Shown: positions 62,223-64,000 of the stretch, piece after piece
Position numbering within the stretch: position 1 is the stretch's first letter
Layout: every line of letters starts with the position of its first letter
DNA from: Pseudoroseomonas aestuarii
GTDB taxonomy: Bacteria; Pseudomonadota; Alphaproteobacteria; Acetobacterales; Acetobacteraceae
Assembly: GCF_042651065.1 (NCBI RefSeq)
Contig: NZ_JBHSCH010000005.1
Coordinates: 67,204-131,203 of the forward strand
DNA length: 64,000 nt
Direction of reading: 5' to 3'
Notes under the pieces: generated by a model
Told to the model about the DNA's origin: nothing
Database searches by the model: none
Seen by the model: the letters and a program-made list of their open reading frames with translations, nothing else
Position numbers and translations under genes: made by a program

Positions 62223-63512
62223 TTAGCCCGCGAAGGGGTCGCTGACGAGGATGGTGTCGTCGCGCTCCGGCGAGGTGGAGAGCAGCGTCACCGGCGCCTC
62301 CACCAGCTCCTCGATGCGCTTGACGTACTTGATCGCGGTCGCCGGCAGCTCCGCCCAGGAGCGCGCGCCCTGGGTGGATTGCGTCCAGCCTTCGAGCGTC
62401 TCGTAGATCGGCTCGGCCTTGGCCTGGGCGCCCAGCGCGGCGGGGAGGCGCTTCACCACCTCGCCGTCGATCCGGTAGCCGGTGCAGATCTTCAGCTCCT
62501 CCAGGCCGTCCAGCACGTCGAGCTTGGTCAGCGCCAGGCCCTGGATGCCGCCCACCTTCACCGCCTGGCGCACCAGGCAGGCATCGAACCAGCCGCAGCG
62601 GCGAGGCCGGCCGGTGACGGTGCCGAACTCGCGCCCGCGCTCGCCCAGCCGCTTGCCCACATCGTCGAACAGCTCGGTCGGGAACGGGCCGGAGCCGACG
62701 CGGGTGGTGTAGGCCTTGGCGATGCCGAGCACGGTGCCGACGCTGTGCGGCCCGACGCCGGCGCCCGCCGCCGCGTTGCCCGCCACCGTGTTGGAGGAGG
62801 TGACGTAGGGGTAGGTGCCGTGGTCGACGTCCAGCATCACCGCCTGGGCGCCCTCGAACAGCACGCGCTTGTTGCTGTGGCGGGCCTCGTCCAGCCGCTC
62901 CCACACCGCCTCGGCATAGGGCAGCAGCTTGGGCGCGAGCGCCACCAGCTTGTCCAGCAGCTCCTGCTTCTCGAAGGTGGCGGCGCCGAGGCCCTTGAGC
63001 AGGGTGTTGTGGTGCAGCAGCAGCTCATCGAGCTTCTGCGAAAGGGTCTCCGGCTCCGCCAGGTCGCAGAGGCGGATGGCGCGGCGCGCCACCTTGTCCT
63101 CATAGGCCGGGCCGATGCCGCGGCCGGTGGTGCCGATCTTGGCCTCGCCGCGGGCTTCCTCGCGCGCCTTGTCGATCGCCGGGTGCAGCGGCAGGATCAG
63201 CGGCACGTTCTCGGCGATGCGCAGGTTGTGCGGGCCGACATCCAGCCCCTGCCCCCGCACGCGGGAGATCTCGCCCAGCAGCGCGTCCGGGTCCAGCACG
63301 ACGCCGTTGCCGATGACGCCGAGCTTGCCGCGCACCACGCCGGAGGGCAGCAGGCTCAGCTTGTAGGTCTGGTTGCCCACCACCAGCGTGTGCCCGGCAT
63401 TGTGGCCGCCCTGGAAGCGGACGACGATATCGGCCCGGCTCGCCAGCCAGTCGACGACCTTGCCCTTGCCTTCGTCGCCCCACTGGGCGCCGATGATGGC
63501 GACATTGGCCAT
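62223..63512 (-). CDS. purA: Adenylosuccinate synthetase
   Basis: This enzyme joins IMP and aspartate with GTP, the first step from IMP to AMP. It has 429 residues from ATG 63512. The signature GAQWGDEGKGKVVDWLASRAD is at the N-terminus, GHNAGHTLVV follows, GTTGRGIGPAYEDKVARRAI is in the middle, and TVTGRPRRCGWFD later. A TTG two codons upstream is closer to the ribosome site GAGGAGA and could also be used. The hisZ stop lies only two bases upstream, so the two genes are in one operon. Confidence 0.97.
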   Translation of the reverse strand: MANVAIIGAQWGDEGKGKVVDWLASRADIVVRFQGGHNAGHTLVVGNQTYKLSLLPSGVVRGKLGVIGNGVVLDPDALLGEISRVRGQGLDVGPHNLRIAENVPLILPLHPAIDKAREEARGEAKIGTTGRGIGPAYEDKVARRAIRLCDLAEPETLSQKLDELLLHHNTLLKGLGAATFEKQELLDKLVALAPKLLPYAEAVWERLDEARHSNKRVLFEGAQAVMLDVDHGTYPYVTSSNTVAGNAAAGAGVGPHSVGTVLGIAKAYTTRVGSGPFPTELFDDVGKRLGERGREFGTVTGRPRRCGWFDACLVRQAVKVGGIQGLALTKLDVLDGLEELKICTGYRIDGEVVKRLPAALGAQAKAEPIYETLEGWTQSTQGARSWAELPATAIKYVKRIEELVEAPVTLLSTSPERDDTILVSDPFAG

Positions 63513-63514
63513 GG

Positions 63515-64000
63515 TCAAGCAATCTCCTCGATCGGCGCGGCGCTGTCTCCGCGCAGGATGTGGCCGCAGCGGAGTTGCCGCGGCGTGTCGGCGGACGAAA
63601 GCGCCGCCACCGTGATGAAACCTTGCATGCGCAGCCGCGCCGCCGCCGCCGGGTCGCTGCCCAGCGGGAGGAAGACGCGGCGGGGCGGCGGTCCGGCGGG
63701 CGCCGCGCGGCGCACCGCGTCCGGGTAGAGCGTCATGCCCGTGGCCGCCTCCTCGCCGCTGCGGTAGCGGCCGCCGCGCGCGAGCTCCCCGGTGTTGCCC
63801 GGACCATAGAGGGTGAAGGCCACCCCGACATGATACTGCAGCCCGCGGAACTCCACCGGGTCCAGCGTGATGCGCAAGCCCGGCGCGCGGGCGCGGATGG
63901 CGGCGACGATGGCCGCCGCGTTGTCGGCGATGGCGCGCGCCTCGGGCGGCAGCCCGGCGCCGCGCAGCGCGGCGAGCTGCGGGTCGGCGGGGCCTGCGGC
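63515..64000 (-). CDS. hisZ: ATP phosphoribosyltransferase regulatory subunit, partial (N-terminus outside window)
   Basis: The last 161 codons of a HisRS-like protein run off the right edge. Visible are ITLDPVEFRGLQYHVGVAFTLYGPG, ARGGRYRSGEEAATGMTLYPDAV and a C-terminal end with GFITVAALSSADTP, typical of HisZ, the regulatory partner of short-form HisG in histidine synthesis. The anticodon-binding domain and class II catalytic arginines of true HisRS are not seen in the visible part. hisZ directly upstream of purA is a known alphaproteobacterial order. Confidence 0.88.
   Translation of the reverse strand, partial: AAGPADPQLAALRGAGLPPEARAIADNAAAIVAAIRARAPGLRITLDPVEFRGLQYHVGVAFTLYGPGNTGELARGGRYRSGEEAATGMTLYPDAVRRAAPAGPPPRRVFLPLGSDPAAAARLRMQGFITVAALSSADTPRQLRCGHILRGDSAAPIEEIA

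Overview
This is a very GC-rich (roughly 70% by eye), gene-dense chromosomal stretch from an alphaproteobacterium. It is most like the Rhodospirillales/Acetobacteraceae (Roseomonas-type): there is a full NADH dehydrogenase I operon in the order A to M, the tig-clpP-clpX-lon-hup cluster with interspersed tRNAs, rluD next to rpoH, and hisZ next to purA. No insertion sequence, prophage, CRISPR array or plasmid function was seen. It reads as core chromosome with short accessory patches.

Layout. 1-12182 (minus): nuoA to nuoM, with nuoM cut by the window edge. 12361-20082 (minus): tRNA-Asp, tRNA-Val, HU, Lon, ClpX, ClpP, trigger factor and tRNA-Leu, a folding and proteolysis block with clear terminators. 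20218-27844: single metabolic and signalling genes (aminotransferase, AceE/transketolase-like enzyme, EAL phosphodiesterase, malonyl-CoA decarboxylase, NAD(P)HX repair enzyme). 28055-29777: two-gene ABC importer without its binding protein. 29799-31142: soluble globin-coupled chemotaxis transducer. 31364-38231: TRAP transporter (dctP, dctQ, dctM) followed by pcaDC-pcaH-pcaG-pcaB, an aromatic acid (protocatechuate) uptake and ring-cleavage unit. 38278-40195: DUF1264 protein and two tandem paralogous lipoproteins. 40261-45770: DNA repair operon (Lhr-type helicase, PdeM nuclease, photolyase, metallophosphatase). 45859-47330: two DUF2382 stress-type proteins. 47820-55328: lactate dehydrogenase, a membrane chemotaxis receptor, a DUF6134 protein, an atypical SDR, SixA phosphatase with a CYTH/CHAD protein, and a staphylococcal-nuclease-like protein. 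55483-64000: citrate synthase, a FemAB/GNAT-like protein, tRNA-Glu, small DUF2256 and DUF6476 genes, rluD, rpoH, a DUF3140/DUF5872 pair, purA, and the C-terminal part of hisZ.

How the genes work together. Complex I and citrate synthase are central respiration. The pca genes convert protocatechuate to beta-ketoadipate, and the TRAP system probably imports the aromatic acid. RpoH, ClpX, ClpP, Lon, HU and trigger factor form the protein-quality network.

The most unusual item is the trigger factor. It is 593 residues long instead of about 430-450, because an in-frame beta-rich segment of about 150 residues (roughly residues 181-329) interrupts the FKBP-type prolyl isomerase domain. Other points of interest are a 13-residue leader ORF overlapping dctQ, a shared promoter/palindrome arrangement before the lipoprotein pair and the helicase, a near-palindromic operator before lldD, a globin-coupled transducer, an SDR without the catalytic tyrosine, and a 30-nt tandem repeat inside a DUF2382 gene.
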